Source of the DNA: Rhodocollybia butyracea
Lineage: Eukaryota; Basidiomycota; Agaricomycetes; Agaricales; Omphalotaceae
NCBI GenBank assembly: GCA_015501585.1
Contig: JADNRY010000518.1
Location: 1 to 41,337 of the forward strand
DNA length: 41,337 nt
Direction of reading: 5' to 3'
The notes beneath the pieces were generated by a model, which saw only the letters and a program-made list of their open reading frames with translations, ran no database searches and was not told where the DNA came from. Below are positions 11,930 through 23,129 of the stretch, in pieces (within the stretch, counting starts at the first letter, position 1; each line of letters starts with the position of its first letter). Made by a program: the position numbers and the translations under genes.

Positions 11930-14035
11930 TCAGAAGTCCAAAAACATATTCCATGTAGCGCACGTCGAGTCCTACATCATGGACGATGTATCAATGGCTA
12001 GTAGCTGGAAAATACCGATGGCTCACCTGCGAATCGCTGGTCACTGCATCCACAAAATTCCCCAGATCCACATTGTTATGATAGGCCAATCTAGCCAAAG
12101 TTTGCGTATCGTTTCCGGGCACATACTTCGGCCAGTGGGGAGCGGGAGATTTGTTTGGGTTTTTGATGAAGTTTCGCGATGGCTGTCTGGAAACTCTTGG
12201 AGAGAGTTTTCTCGTTATGTGTGGCAGTCTCGGCGTTGTATGTTCCGAAAAATTCAGGGACTGGAGAACAATTTCACAGTTAATCATTTATCTTCCTAGC
12301 GACATGTACGCACCTTCAGTAGAGTGCCATGCCCCTGCACCGGGAAAGAGTTGAAAGTCTGGGAAAGCAGCGCCTATTCACAGGATCAGGCTGAGCGAAA
12401 CGACAGTTCCAAGTTATCAGCTGACCGTATTCGTAACGAAAGACGCTGGAAATTCCAATCTCGACAAAAGCTTGGGCCCACAAACTGGTAACGCTAGAGG
12501 CCACATTGAAGAAGCGTAAAACATACGCATCTCGATATCTTACCATAAAAAGGTCAAATCACGGAACACGTTTGCTATAACAGTCGTATCGTTCTGTCCC
12601 GGGTATAGCGACCTAGCAAGATCGGCAGAGACAAGCTCGCCGACTTTGGTACCCTGCGCCTCTAAGAATGCCGTGAGATTGGTCTCCCCGACGGTGAACA
12701 GCGTGCCATCGTCCTGCATAGTTCCAGCGAGAAGCGGTACCTGGGCCGTGTTCCCAGATCGAATGATCTCCAGATTATGCTCGAAGTCAGTGACACTACA
12801 CGAATTAGATCCTTCTAAGTATCTCTCTAGGAACCGACTTACTCGTCTACAACACGACGGAAATCTCCAGCCGTGGGTCCGTTTGTATACGCCCTTATAT
12901 CAACTGCTGACACTGCTCTTAAACACGTAAGTCTTGCGGGGCCTGGTGCCTGTGAACATCCCATCGCAATAGAAAAGTTGTTGAAAGCATCAAATTTGGT
13001 CGACTTTGGAGAGGAATCCGGTGCAGCGCCTGAAAATATTATCGCAGCTCTGAATGGTGGATTTACTGGATGACGGACAATGAATGTGGAAACAGAAATT
13101 CCGCCGCCGATTGTCCCTGCGAGGAGTACATATTTATCAGTCTCATCGAATACTTCGAGTAAACGCATACATACCATTATTGTGATCTGATTTGGATCCC
13201 CCCCGAATTTTTGGATATTCGACTGAACCCACTGCAGAGCGAGTTCTTGATCAAGCATGCCAAGATTATTCTCTTGCAAAGGCAGGTCGGGGGCCCCTGG
13301 GAAACCAAACACATTCGTGCGGTAGTTGAAGGTAACGACAACAATGTCTTGGTTCGATGCAATCGATGTTCCGTCGTACTCTGGCAAAGATGCGGTTCCG
13401 AACGCGAAAGAACTACGAGGGTGTTCAGGGGCAATATATCACTTTAACAAGCAGAGTGAACTGACCCGCCATAGATATAAAATACCACTGGTTTCAATGG
13501 CGCGTACGAGGAACAAGACGGGGCCCATACATTCCTAAAGCGGAAGTATATCGCATGAGGCGAGTTAAAAAAAGAAAAGAATGTGCGAACTAACAAAAAG
13601 AGGCAGTCCTCATCTTCATCAGGCGGATCCTCGGGATTGTTGAACAAAGGCTCGATTAAGGTGGCAGTAGCAAAAGCGAATTGTTGAACACAGGATGGGC
13701 CAATACTGTTGCATTTTGGGTTGCGTTACTGACGAATGCGACAGGCGGCAGCCAACGCAGGGAGCCAGTAGGAGGCTGAGCGAATCGCTATCATTCATCA
13801 TTGCAGTGAGAATCTGGTTGAAATGCTAGGATCAAGTAACACACGATTCCTTTGAATGACATAACTAGAGTAGAGATGATTTCAAACTTGTTCTCGGACG
13901 AGCAAGTACTTTGTACCCACCTCCATCTTCTTCAGCACCCAGGAGACTTCCTGACGTTGTTGAAATTGTCACCGGCTGGTGGGCAAATGCCACCTTTGTA
14001 GCGAATATCAGTGCCACTGCTAGAGAAAGGATCAT
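11930..14035 (-). CDS. Secreted type-B carboxylesterase / lipase, with three apparent single-base frame breaks
   Basis: Exons as read (minus): 14035-13921, 13849-13833, 13787-13595, 13534-13466, 13412-13175, 13116-12843, 12795-12544, 12493-12426, 12373-12314, 12260-12027, 11971-11930. After correcting three one-base breaks this is about 520 aa, the usual size for fungal members. The N-terminus MILSLAVALIFATKVAFA is a signal peptide. Family landmarks in order: RFAQPPTGSLRW, EDCLFLNVWAP, YIYGGSFAFG (oxyanion-hole region), FNYRTNVFGF, GGDPNQIT, the nucleophile elbow GQSA, the acid region QDDGTLF, the histidine region GAWHSTEVPEFFG, and DSTCATW near the end. The enzyme would hydrolyse carboxylic or triglyceride esters outside the cell. 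Breaks: one base missing at about 13700 and at about 13101-13108 (inside the elbow), one extra at 12172-12174. Exon 2 (17 nt) is uncertain because no GT follows it. Confidence 0.85.
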
Positions 14036-14071
14036 ATCGTGTTGTGCTTGAGTTCATCATGAGGGTTCAGG

Positions 14072-14079
14072 CTTTTATA
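14072..14079 (-). promoter_or_regulatory. Putative TATA box of the carboxylesterase
   Basis: On the minus strand the sequence reads TATAAAAG, its near end 37 bases upstream of the start codon at 14035. That spacing implies a very short 5' leader. An out-of-frame ATG followed by an early stop lies between box and start. Confidence 0.55.
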
Positions 14080-16751
14080 GGCGATGAGTAGTACACCATC
14101 ATTCTAGGTAGATTCCAGGTACCGAACCAAGCACTGTGACCTCCACAAGACCTCCGCTCTGTCTGGAAAACCTGAGAACTTTTGATTTATTCATGCTGTT
14201 CCTGCAAAATCAAATCAGATGACAGCCATCAAAGCCAACGAGTGACCTATATGGATTCGGATAGGATGGGTGACGAGAGTGTTATCTGAGTCGAGATATA
14301 ACAGTATAATTATAATGAGAGTTTCGGCTGGAACATGGCCCCGCGCGGGTGGGCAAACACAAGTTCCCGGGCCAATACATTTTTTGAACGAGCAGAACAC
14401 GGAGTAACCTGCATGCTCAGGCTGGTAATCAGAGGAAAGGGTAAGGGGGCAAATGAAAGAAGTATCGATGCATTGTAAGCTGGAGATTACAAGGCGATTA
14501 TTGCCTAAGAGGCTAATCGATTGACAATTCCAGCTCTCTGCTCGCACAATAGCAAGTGATGAGATCTTTATCCTGGTCGCCTGCCTGGTCGAAGTAGAGA
14601 TGTAACTATACTTAGTTTCATTTCGCGCCACTCCCGTGGCATCTCCTGGGCATCTCCGACGCCCTCGGGAAGTTCAACATTTGATGTAGAGGAAAATGAA
14701 TATCAACGGATATCGATGGTCAAAAGTGAGATCGAACGGAAAGAGTCTGCTCGCTCCTACTAGTGATGACGTAATTTGCCCATCGGTAAAAGAGTACTAG
14801 TAGCAGTATTAAGTATACGCCACCGTGGGCCTCAATAGGATGCTTACCTTCATTGTCTAGGCAACCTCCCAACAATAGCGACTTACGCGCGACTGTGAAA
14901 GCCGCGAGACGCCACCCTGCAGTGACCACGGCCATAATCCAGTGATAGCTTCCGTGAAGGTTGATACAACTCCCTGTTACTTTCCCTTCTTTCTCCCAGA
15001 ACTTGAATAGAACTTTCTCAGACTTGAAGTTCCGAATTGGATGCTTGCTTACCTTGAAGCTTACAATTCATTACTAACAGCGGTTGATTGTTCACTGGAC
15101 TCCTGTCCTTACATCCAAGTTCGTCCATAGTAAATATAGCGGAGGGGCTTTGTCAAGAGCGGTTCCGAAGATATCGATAGCCGAGACCCAGAACCGAGAA
15201 GGTAGATATGTAGATAGATGAATACACAGCCCAAACACATAACTTCCGATACTTTTTACTGCCAATTATTTCTCTCTCGTGACGCGCAGTACTAGTCCAA
15301 CAGTAGTCCCTCCTGAATCCCACTCAATGGCGGATACGAATATCTAGACAAGTCTGCCCTACAGCAGGGTTCGATAGTACGTCTCCACAGCATGATCAGA
15401 ATGGTATGATTACACGGTCCAGTCTGATTCAAGCGTTTATGTACTAATGTGGCAGTTTATTTTTAGCTATGTACATAATCTTTTGGGCGTCTAGTTACTC
15501 ATAGCGTTTGTTCATACCGTCAATACCTCTGTGATTTATAGTGTGCTCTATGTTATATGTTTCTACGCCTCTCTTCACTGATAGTAGCTCCCCGCAAGTT
15601 CCTTACTCCGCCAGCAATCTCCACCGAAATCTTGAACAGTCTCCACCAGTTCACTGTGCCTACAAAATCAGTACAAATGTCCATCAGACTCCTTATGGAT
15701 CTCAAATTTCTCAATCCACCACCTCACCATTACCGCAAAACCCCAGTATTTCATCGCCACTATGTAACCGGATGTAACCTCGCTTTATGTCCCTCCACTT
15801 GAATTGACAACCACTCCAAAAATCGTTTCATCTCAGCATCCCACTGATATCCCTGTCGCTGTTCCTGATTCATATAACGCTGACTGCTCGTACCTACATA
15901 GTATTAGAACTACTACATGACGGAAGATGACGGAGCCCTTGAAATGGCCGCTATCAGAAGAACGACAACATATAATAAAGTTCGTGAAAAATAGGCCAGC
16001 GTGGGATGGAAAGGTATACATATGTACTTACAGCATAGGAACAATAGCTATACAAAATTTAATGGAAACGCAAGATGGAACTCAAATAAACTGGCTTCAA
16101 GTGCGCCTCAAATATCTCGACAGAAAGAGCATATGCGGGTTGTATGAAGAAAAACCTAACTATCCCATGGTAAGTGCGGGTTACTCACGACTATCAAGGC
16201 CTACCTCGACACAGAGGAGGTAGGTACATCGACTATATGGAGACAAACACAACCATCCCCATGGTACGGATTACCCGATGTTTAGATCCATGTTTCGGTG
16301 GGAACTAGTAAACTACGAAGATGCCACATCCTGTTTTACATCAGAACATGCCTTGCGTTTGTGTATTTGGCATTGTAGGCATCCAAAGGATGCACTGAAC
16401 TGCACCTTTCGATAGCCGAATCGCTACGGACGTAACAGTGGCACTCATAATTGCTCGAACCGACCACACGGTTCTCCTTCAAGTTACTGGGGTTTGTACC
16501 CCGGATCTTCACCAGCTTGTATTGAATATTTGGACGCCAACTGGCGGAGATTAATCCAACGGAGCATTAAAGCACTAAAGGCTGATGCGCCTACGTGATT
16601 TCCACATGCTCGTGTACGCGGCTATAGAGGGCAAGGCGCCATTTTGTTCACGGTTAGATAGGTAATTGAGTGGACGCGGGAGTCGCTAAGCTCGCTTGTG
16701 AGGTTGAGTCTGCCTACGGGGGGCAAGGGAGGCAGGGCCCTGAAGGTAGCG

Positions 16752-16778
16752 GTGACTCCCTGAGGGGCTGGGAGTCAC
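16752..16778. repeat. Perfect 9-bp inverted repeat
   Basis: gtgactccc and gggagtcac flank a 9-base loop. It sits in the gene-poor stretch far from any called gene. It may be a chance hairpin. Confidence 0.5.
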
Positions 16779-17320
16779 ATAGGTACATTGTAGATACGCT
16801 GTAGCCAATGAAAAGGGTGAAGGCGGGTAGCTGATATAACTAGATAGCCCACATGAGTACCTGGGCGCGAACTCGAAACCAATGGAAAGGAGAGTGGAGT
16901 CTTAGAGTGAAAGGCTGCAGTGAGCGGGAGATTGAATTACTTACTTATTTAGAGCAACCTGGTCCGGGGTGAACCCCTATCGCCGGTCTCTCTGTACCAG
17001 AATACATAACTTTAATACTGGAGATGCACGAACTCTCTCTCCAAAAACTTTATGTCGGCCGCTGCCTCTCCTGGCTAGTAACGATACGATTCACTAGTAG
17101 TACGGGGGATTCTGAACTGAGGCTGTAATATGTATTATGCGTTAGAGCAAGTAATAATAGTGTCATTTACATTAGAGTAGCATAAAACGAACAAGCATGC
17201 ATGCATAGGATATCGATGTCAAAGATAATCTCCTATTTTCGAATGAGAGAACAAGGGGGCCAGCGTCTTAATATCCAACCCCCCAGACCCCATCCTATCC
17301 CAATCCAAAACCTCCTAACC

Positions 17321-19152
17321 CTATCCACTAAATATCACCTCCAGCCCCTCCTTCCCGATCACCTCCAACCTCGTTCTCAGCTCATCAAAAAGCAGCCCAG
17401 TCGCTCGTGTCAGAGAAAATCGACTGAGACAGGCTATTGGCAACGGTTTTGGAGGATCTGTAGTCTCTACATCGGAAATACCCAAGGAACTCGAGCCAGA
17501 GGCGTTTGAGCTCTGGGACAATGAGAGTTGGGGTTCAGATGTTGCTTCCGTCGGTCTCCATCTCGAGCGGATAAAATCCACAAGAACATCGTCGTCGAAC
17601 ACAGGCTGAACGTCGAGTGTAAGATCGATTAAAGCTGGGAGAGGAGTACTCGGAACGGAATCTACGGCCGGAGGACCGTCCATCGGAGTATCTCCGACTG
17701 TAGTACCAGTCCCTGTTTTACTCGAATCGTCAGTCATCGAATCACCATCGGCACTGGTAGCGGGGCCAACAATACTCGAGCCAGCTGCTTCGACAGCAAT
17801 CGGGGTGTCTGTACATGTACCTTTGCGGTAGGGCATTAAATCCCGAAGCAGCTTGTTGGTTACCATTGATTCAGTCCCACGTTCAGCGAGTTTGAGATGG
17901 GTAACCGTTGGGATAACAGCCAGTAGTTCGCTTAGACTGTCATCCGTCAGCGTAATCTCGACACTGAGATGCGTCAGCGGACACGAGCTACGGCTGAGCA
18001 AGTCAAAGACCGAGCTGATATCATAAGGATCGCTCGTGAAAGCACTGTCGACTAGTTCGAGCGAGGTGAGATTCGGGAAGATAAAGTTTTCGAAAAGGCC
18101 GTTTTCGACTTCCATTGTGTCTCCATCGTAGTCTATTCTTAACGACCGCAAGGCTTCGAGGGTGAGTGCGGGAATAGAATAAGCGGGCTCAAAAATGCAA
18201 TGCCGGAGCGAGATGTGTTGGACGCTGGGACATGATTCGATGATATGAACAATACGACTCGAAGACAGATTTGTGAGATGAATCGTTTGAATAGACGGAC
18301 GAGGGTAGAGCAGGTTCAAGTCGAACCCATTCAGAGACAGGTGGCGGAGGTTAAGACAGCCAACCGGCAGATCCGATTCTCTACCGGATCCAGAATTTGG
18401 ATCGGGTCCTACTTGGAGAGAAACGAGTTCCGGGAGCTCCTTTTCAGACTGGTTCAGGGGAGAAAAATGGATCGTCCCAATGTTCCATGGGGGAGCGTGA
18501 ATCTGACTGAACGCCAACGGTCCGCGTGTTCAATCAACGCTGCAAGTTCGGTTTTGTTTATGTGGCCACAGCCTACCTCGACGTTGAAATCCAGTGTATG
18601 TTGTTTTGATGAATCGAGGTAGAACTTTAGCGGAACCATAGCAGACCCATTGGGACAATGACTGAGGGTGAAACGGGACCATAGCGATGGCATGGTATTA
18701 ACAATTTTGCGCCACTTGGAGCATACCTGCAACAGCGACACTGCTGGAAGTGACCTCTTTACTTTTGAAAGGTTACTACCACTCATCATACCACAAACGA
18801 AGCCAAAAATCTCTCCCAGCACCTCTGAGGGTAACCGGCGAATAGGAGCGACGATACAGCGGAGGTCGGAGAGATAGGTTTCAAGAGTTTCCTGCTGCTG
18901 CTTCACGTTTGCGTACGTGTTCTTCAAGCGGTCTATTTCTCTTTTATACCGCGTCACATCCTCCTTGACTTCGTCGATAAGTTTGGTGACCAAAGAATGC
19001 TCAGATGAAGAAAGATCTGGGATATAACCGTCACGTATTTTTTGGATATTGTCTGGCGAGCGAACACGTAGTTTCATTTTTAACGAGTGGCCACATTGGT
19101 TGCACAAACGCGTTGTTGCTGTCGACTCATGAATGGTATCGTTTCGAGACAT
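17321..19152 (-). CDS. F-box protein with leucine-rich-like C-terminus (paralog 2); one frame break
   Basis: The reading frame from ATG 19152 runs to about 18455 and continues from about 18456 to 17321 in the next frame. Adding one C to the run of four at 18457-18460 (plus strand G4) joins them into 610 aa (1833 nt). The N-terminal half has CNQCGHSLKMKLRV, a coiled-coil-like stretch, the F-box core APIRRLPSEVLGEIF and CSKWRKIVNTMPSLWS. The C-terminal half has leucine-rich segments that align with paralog 1 (for example ELPELVSLQVG against ELVSLQIG), then an acidic Ser/Thr/Asp-rich insert and a conserved end. The junction matches paralog 1 without a gap once corrected, which favours a sequencing error or a very recent lesion. 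The role would be substrate adaptor of an SCF ubiquitin ligase; the substrate is unknown. Confidence 0.88.
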
Positions 19153-19583
19153 GGTGGCACAAAGAAAGGGTTAGTGCTAAACTAAACGCTTGCTAAAACT
19201 GAGCGCTGAGCTCACGTGGAGAACTGATAATAGATAAGATAAAGTTGTCGGTGACCAATTGCATGCAGCTTGATCGAATCAGCACACAGATCAAATTTGC
19301 ACTCTCGAGTTCCAAGTTCCAAGCTTCCTCCGAGCTAACTTCAAGAACTCCAAAGCAGACTTTTACTGTCACAACGGCACTTCGGACCGCATGGAAGGCT
19401 GTAGAACTCGAAAGATTGTTTGAATTTTCGGCAATGGGGCCTGCCGAGGGTCGCCGAGGGTCTAGGCCTGGTCCAGACCCAATCTATCATCTGTCTTGGC
19501 CTCTTCGGTTCCCTTTCTCTGCTGGAGACCAAAACCCGCCCAACCACCTTTTGTAATGGTACCCGAGGTTCGTACTTTCGATT
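19153..19583. promoter_or_regulatory. Divergent promoter region between F-box 2 and the BTB gene
   Basis: The start codons of the two genes are about 430 bp apart and face away from each other, so both promoters must lie here. ORFs across this interval show no motif. No clear TATA box was identified. Confidence 0.5.
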
Positions 19584-20529
19584 ATGGAGCAAAAATATTC
19601 CAACCTTCACCAGGATGCCTCGCAAAGATACGTCAGTATCTTAGGCGGAACGCGTGCAGATCTTATCCTCAAATCCCGGGATTCCGTTCTCTTTCACGTT
19701 CACACCAAGGTACTCTCTGCTTCTTCCACGAATAACTTTCGTGGTTTGGCCGTTGCAAAGAGTTTCTCAATAGAAGAACACTCTGAAATTCTGAGAATCA
19801 TCCTGGACATCGTCTACCGAAGTCCTAGTGCTGCAGTAGACTATGCTCCGCCTTTTGCATTCAGCAAACTCGCAGAGGCGATTGGACGATTGAGTGTTTA
19901 TGGCGTGTCTTTGCAGACACAGCTCCAGCAAGCACCCAAGCACCCCATATTACAAGCACTCTGTCCACACGCTGCCACTCATGCTCTACAACTCTACATC
20001 CTCGCAGCTAAGAACAACGTGGAAGCACTCGCCGTTGTAGCCTCCACGTACCTCGTTGGGCTGCAAATCGCGGACATCACAGACGAGCATGCGGAAGCAA
20101 TGGGACCAAGCTATCTGCGCAGACTGCTCATGCTGCGAATTCAACGTGAGGAATCGTTGAAAAAGGTGAGTACCGGTGGAAGTGGAATCTCGTTACTGTG
20201 TGTCCTAATTTCCGAGTTTAGATTCTGCTCCAGCCACCGTATCCACATCCTTTAACACCCGATTGTGATGTATTAGACCAGAAGGCACTTACCAGGTCGT
20301 GGACGCTCTCTGCTGCTTATTTCGCCTGGGATATTCGAGCGGGTACGTGCCCGGCCATACTCTCCCCTCATTAATCACATTATTCTCTACAGATCTCCCA
20401 CCAACTGCCCTTGAAACCCTCCTGGGGCCGCTCGCAGGGCACGTCACTTGTGACCAATGCAAACGCTCCATTGCCGCCCAAGTTGCCAAAATCATGGCGG
20501 AGTGGGAAGCCGTGAAGGTCCGTCGTTAG
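19584..20529 (+). CDS. BTB/POZ-domain protein, agaricomycete type
   Basis: Exons 19584-20165, 20222-20342, 20393-20529 give 279 aa; introns of 56 and 50 bp are canonical and in phase. The N-terminal part has the BTB signature pattern: DLILKSRDSVLFHVHTKVLS, a helix-rich stretch with EILRIILDIVY, then ATHALQLYILAAKNNVEAL. The C-terminus carries a C-x2-C motif (CDQCKRSI). Such proteins are abundant in mushroom-type genomes and are thought to act in protein-protein interaction, sometimes as Cullin-3 adaptors. The start at 19584 is the first ATG in a frame that immediately gives the BTB fold. It is divergent from F-box 2 and convergent with the next gene. A specific partner cannot be inferred. Confidence 0.85.
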
Positions 20530-20761
20530 CCGTCGAGCCAGCCAGACTAGAATATACTGACTCACCTGGTGTAGGGCTCCATCTAAATCATCTTTTGCGA
20601 TCAAGTTTTCGGATCTAGCTGGAATACAATACGGGTATTCGTAGCCCAGTTTGTTTGAGTAGTTCTTTCGCATTTGTAACATAGGAACACGACACATATT
20701 CCCTAGTCGATCAGTCTGTTGCATTAATTAAATATACAGGGCCTTTACACTCGATACGCCC

Positions 20762-21343
20762 CTACGTCCCTCTTTGCATCGCAGCCAACTGCGCAGTCAT
20801 TCCCACTGTAGCTTGCCACCAAAAGATCATGCCTAGATAGATGAAATTTACGTCAATACGCGTAGCCGAACGCGAGCAAGCTACCAATCACATACCCAAT
20901 CCGACAATTCCATGGAGCGTTCCCCATGCAGTCTCGGGCGTAACCCCATATCCTTCGGCCAACGCCCCAAACGTGTGCGGAATAAACCTCGGCGCTTGAT
21001 AAAGCACAGTACTAACAGCACTATGGTACACACACAGCCCAATCGCCAACGCGCGCTTGCCTGGGAGAAAGTCGGGTAGAGAGTACGCGAGAAGCGCGGT
21101 TATGGAGATACTGAGTGAAAGAGATGCGTAAAGTTTGAGGAGAATGAGAGATGTGTTGTTTAGCTGGATGAAAGGGAGCGAAGAGGGCGAGAAAAGGCCT
21201 TGGATTGCGATAGGCGCTTCAATGGCTATGTGGAGGAGGAATACCATGGCGCTGGAGAATGTTGGTTGGTTTTTGTTTATATTATGTTATTCTATGGTCA
21301 CTTACAAAGGGCTTCGCAATGCATTGCCTGGAGGAGCTGACAT
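20762..21343 (-). CDS. Small four-helix membrane protein of unknown function
   Basis: Exons 21343-21306, 21251-20896, 20832-20762 give 154 aa with introns of 54 and 63 bp. The start ATG at 21343 opens a 12-codon first exon that joins in phase. Four hydrophobic segments are visible at about residues 14-33, 44-68, 76-95 and 122-142; the loops are short, with a conserved-looking RFIPHTFGALAEGYGV before the last. I do not recognise the family. It is the intact member of a duplicated unit: a decayed copy lies at 26850-27260, and the homology extends past the start codon to about 22.0 kb. That conservation between copies supports the gene model. Function and location beyond 'a membrane' are not inferable. 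Confidence 0.75.
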
Positions 21344-23129
21344 TTTTGGAGGTGGAAGTAAGAAAGAAAGAACGAAGTAAACTCGGCATGGAGAAAGATA
21401 AGATAAGGTACAATCAAAATTACGTACATCATACTAACGGTACTTTGCTCGCCCAGTTTATAATGAACGTTTCGCATGCGCAGGAATTTTGAAAGTCACA
21501 GTGAATTGAGTATTAATCAAAGCTGTATTCTAGATCTCACTGACACCACCGCCCTCGTCGTGTTCGAGTAGTTTACCCTCGGCAGACTACGTATGGATAC
21601 TCGAGTGCTCCCTAAACCAACATAAGTAGACCTAAGGAAAGAGCGTTGAGGCTCAGCACCTTGCACGTAGTACATATATGAAAACGACGAACCAGGGCAA
21701 AGGCCAAAAGCAAAAATCCCGAGGGATAGACTCTAAAGATAAACAACCAACTTGAGTAGATCCTAGTAGATCATTCCGAGTTATGGTCCAGACCATACTC
21801 TGATTCGAGTACTCGTCAGCCACTGGTTGTGCACGAGAACGCGGAGCATCAGCAAAGGGGTAGGAAACTGGATCTAGTATAATTAAGTGACTTGCATAGT
21901 ACCACCGCAAGCTGAGCCCGAAGTACCTACTAGTAAGTACCACTTCCAACAGAGAACACCCTCGCCGGGAGCTCCGATGATAGGTCCATTCCCGTGTGAA
22001 CTTTGCGATCTTGGGCCATTGGATTAGACTGGCCTAGTTTGTACCTTCACACTTTCATCCTACTGCGTTTTCGAGGAAGAAGATATGAATGGAAAAACTA
22101 AGCCCAGACCGACCCAGACCGTCCAAGCTCACAAAGTCCACACTGGAGTGAACAAATTGTCAGTATAAGCCCCTGCGAGTATTAGTTGCTCTGGATGCAA
22201 AGGCCCAGGTGAGCCGCGTAGTGCGGGCAAAGCTTTTCTGACGAGTAAAAATGTGTCGAGCAATCCTAGCTACTTATATACTTTCCAGAGCCTATCCAAT
22301 AATTCCAAGAACTCTAAATATGTATATCGGGAGGTCACAGACTTGTAAAATCCTTTATATTTCCGTAGTAATAAAGCCTAAACTAGTATCGCGGTACTTT
22401 CAAACCAACGAGCGCTTAATCGCTTAATCAAAACGGTGACTATATAAGGGAATTGACTAGTTAGCGCAGCTATCTTTGCACAATACGAGTCAGATAGGTG
22501 GAATGCACAGTCGATGCACAATGTGGTGCATTCGCAAGTAAGTACAAGGTCCCGGATAGCACCTCTCGTCATCAACTCGTCATCCAGGCTAGTACTAAGT
22601 ACTAGTACTTGTAACGGTGACACAATAATACCATTGACATATATTATCCGTGCCTTCTGATACTCAAGGTTTTACGTAGTTGCTAATCAGATGGAGGGGA
22701 GACAACAAGATGGACATGACCAAGGCAGATCTGATGGTAATTTGGCGAGCCGGGCAGTCATAGCTGAGCGCTGAGCGAGATCAGACATGGACTTCTCGGT
22801 CCGATATACGCTCCTCGAAGGCCTTTAACCTCACTCAACTCAGCAGCTATAATCTCAATGTTGGTTTGCTTACTCAAGTCTTCTTTAACTCCTGGAATCA
22901 ACGTCAGCTATGTATTGGTCAAGTATCAACTATAATCTCACTCAGTATGTCGGCGTGCCGACACTGTGTGTCCTCTGCAGAAACGGTCAACTAAGCTACG
23001 TATCAGCAAGTACGTTGAAAATAGATACGTGGCAAGAACGAGTCGAATAGAAACCAACTCCAACATGATATAGTATCTGCGAACATATGGCGGAAACGAA
23101 TCTGGATATGTCAAAGCTAGATATATCCT
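21344..23129. other. Non-coding part of duplication unit 1
   Basis: From the membrane-gene promoter to about 22.0 kb, matching blocks recur at 27270-27620. From about 22.88 to 22.95 kb similar sequence recurs at 27836-27890, and the last 45 bases before secreted gene 1 resemble about 31045-31090. No gene is seen; the short minus ORFs at 21653-21949 and 22378-22623 have no motif. Confidence 0.55.

Larger units (their letters stand above)
14036..17320. other. Gene-poor stretch of 3.3 kb
   Basis: Between the esterase promoter and the 3' end of F-box gene 2 I see only short ORFs on both strands. One minus ORF at 15760-15873 (37 aa, with WDAEMKRFLEWLS) has coding-like composition and may be an exon of an undetected or dead gene. 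Neither its splice partners nor a family could be found. No transposase or reverse-transcriptase motif is visible. Confidence 0.45.

Noticed and set aside
14036..17320. Transposable element in the gene-poor stretch
   Set aside because: No terminal repeats, target-site duplications, transposase or reverse-transcriptase motifs could be seen by eye.
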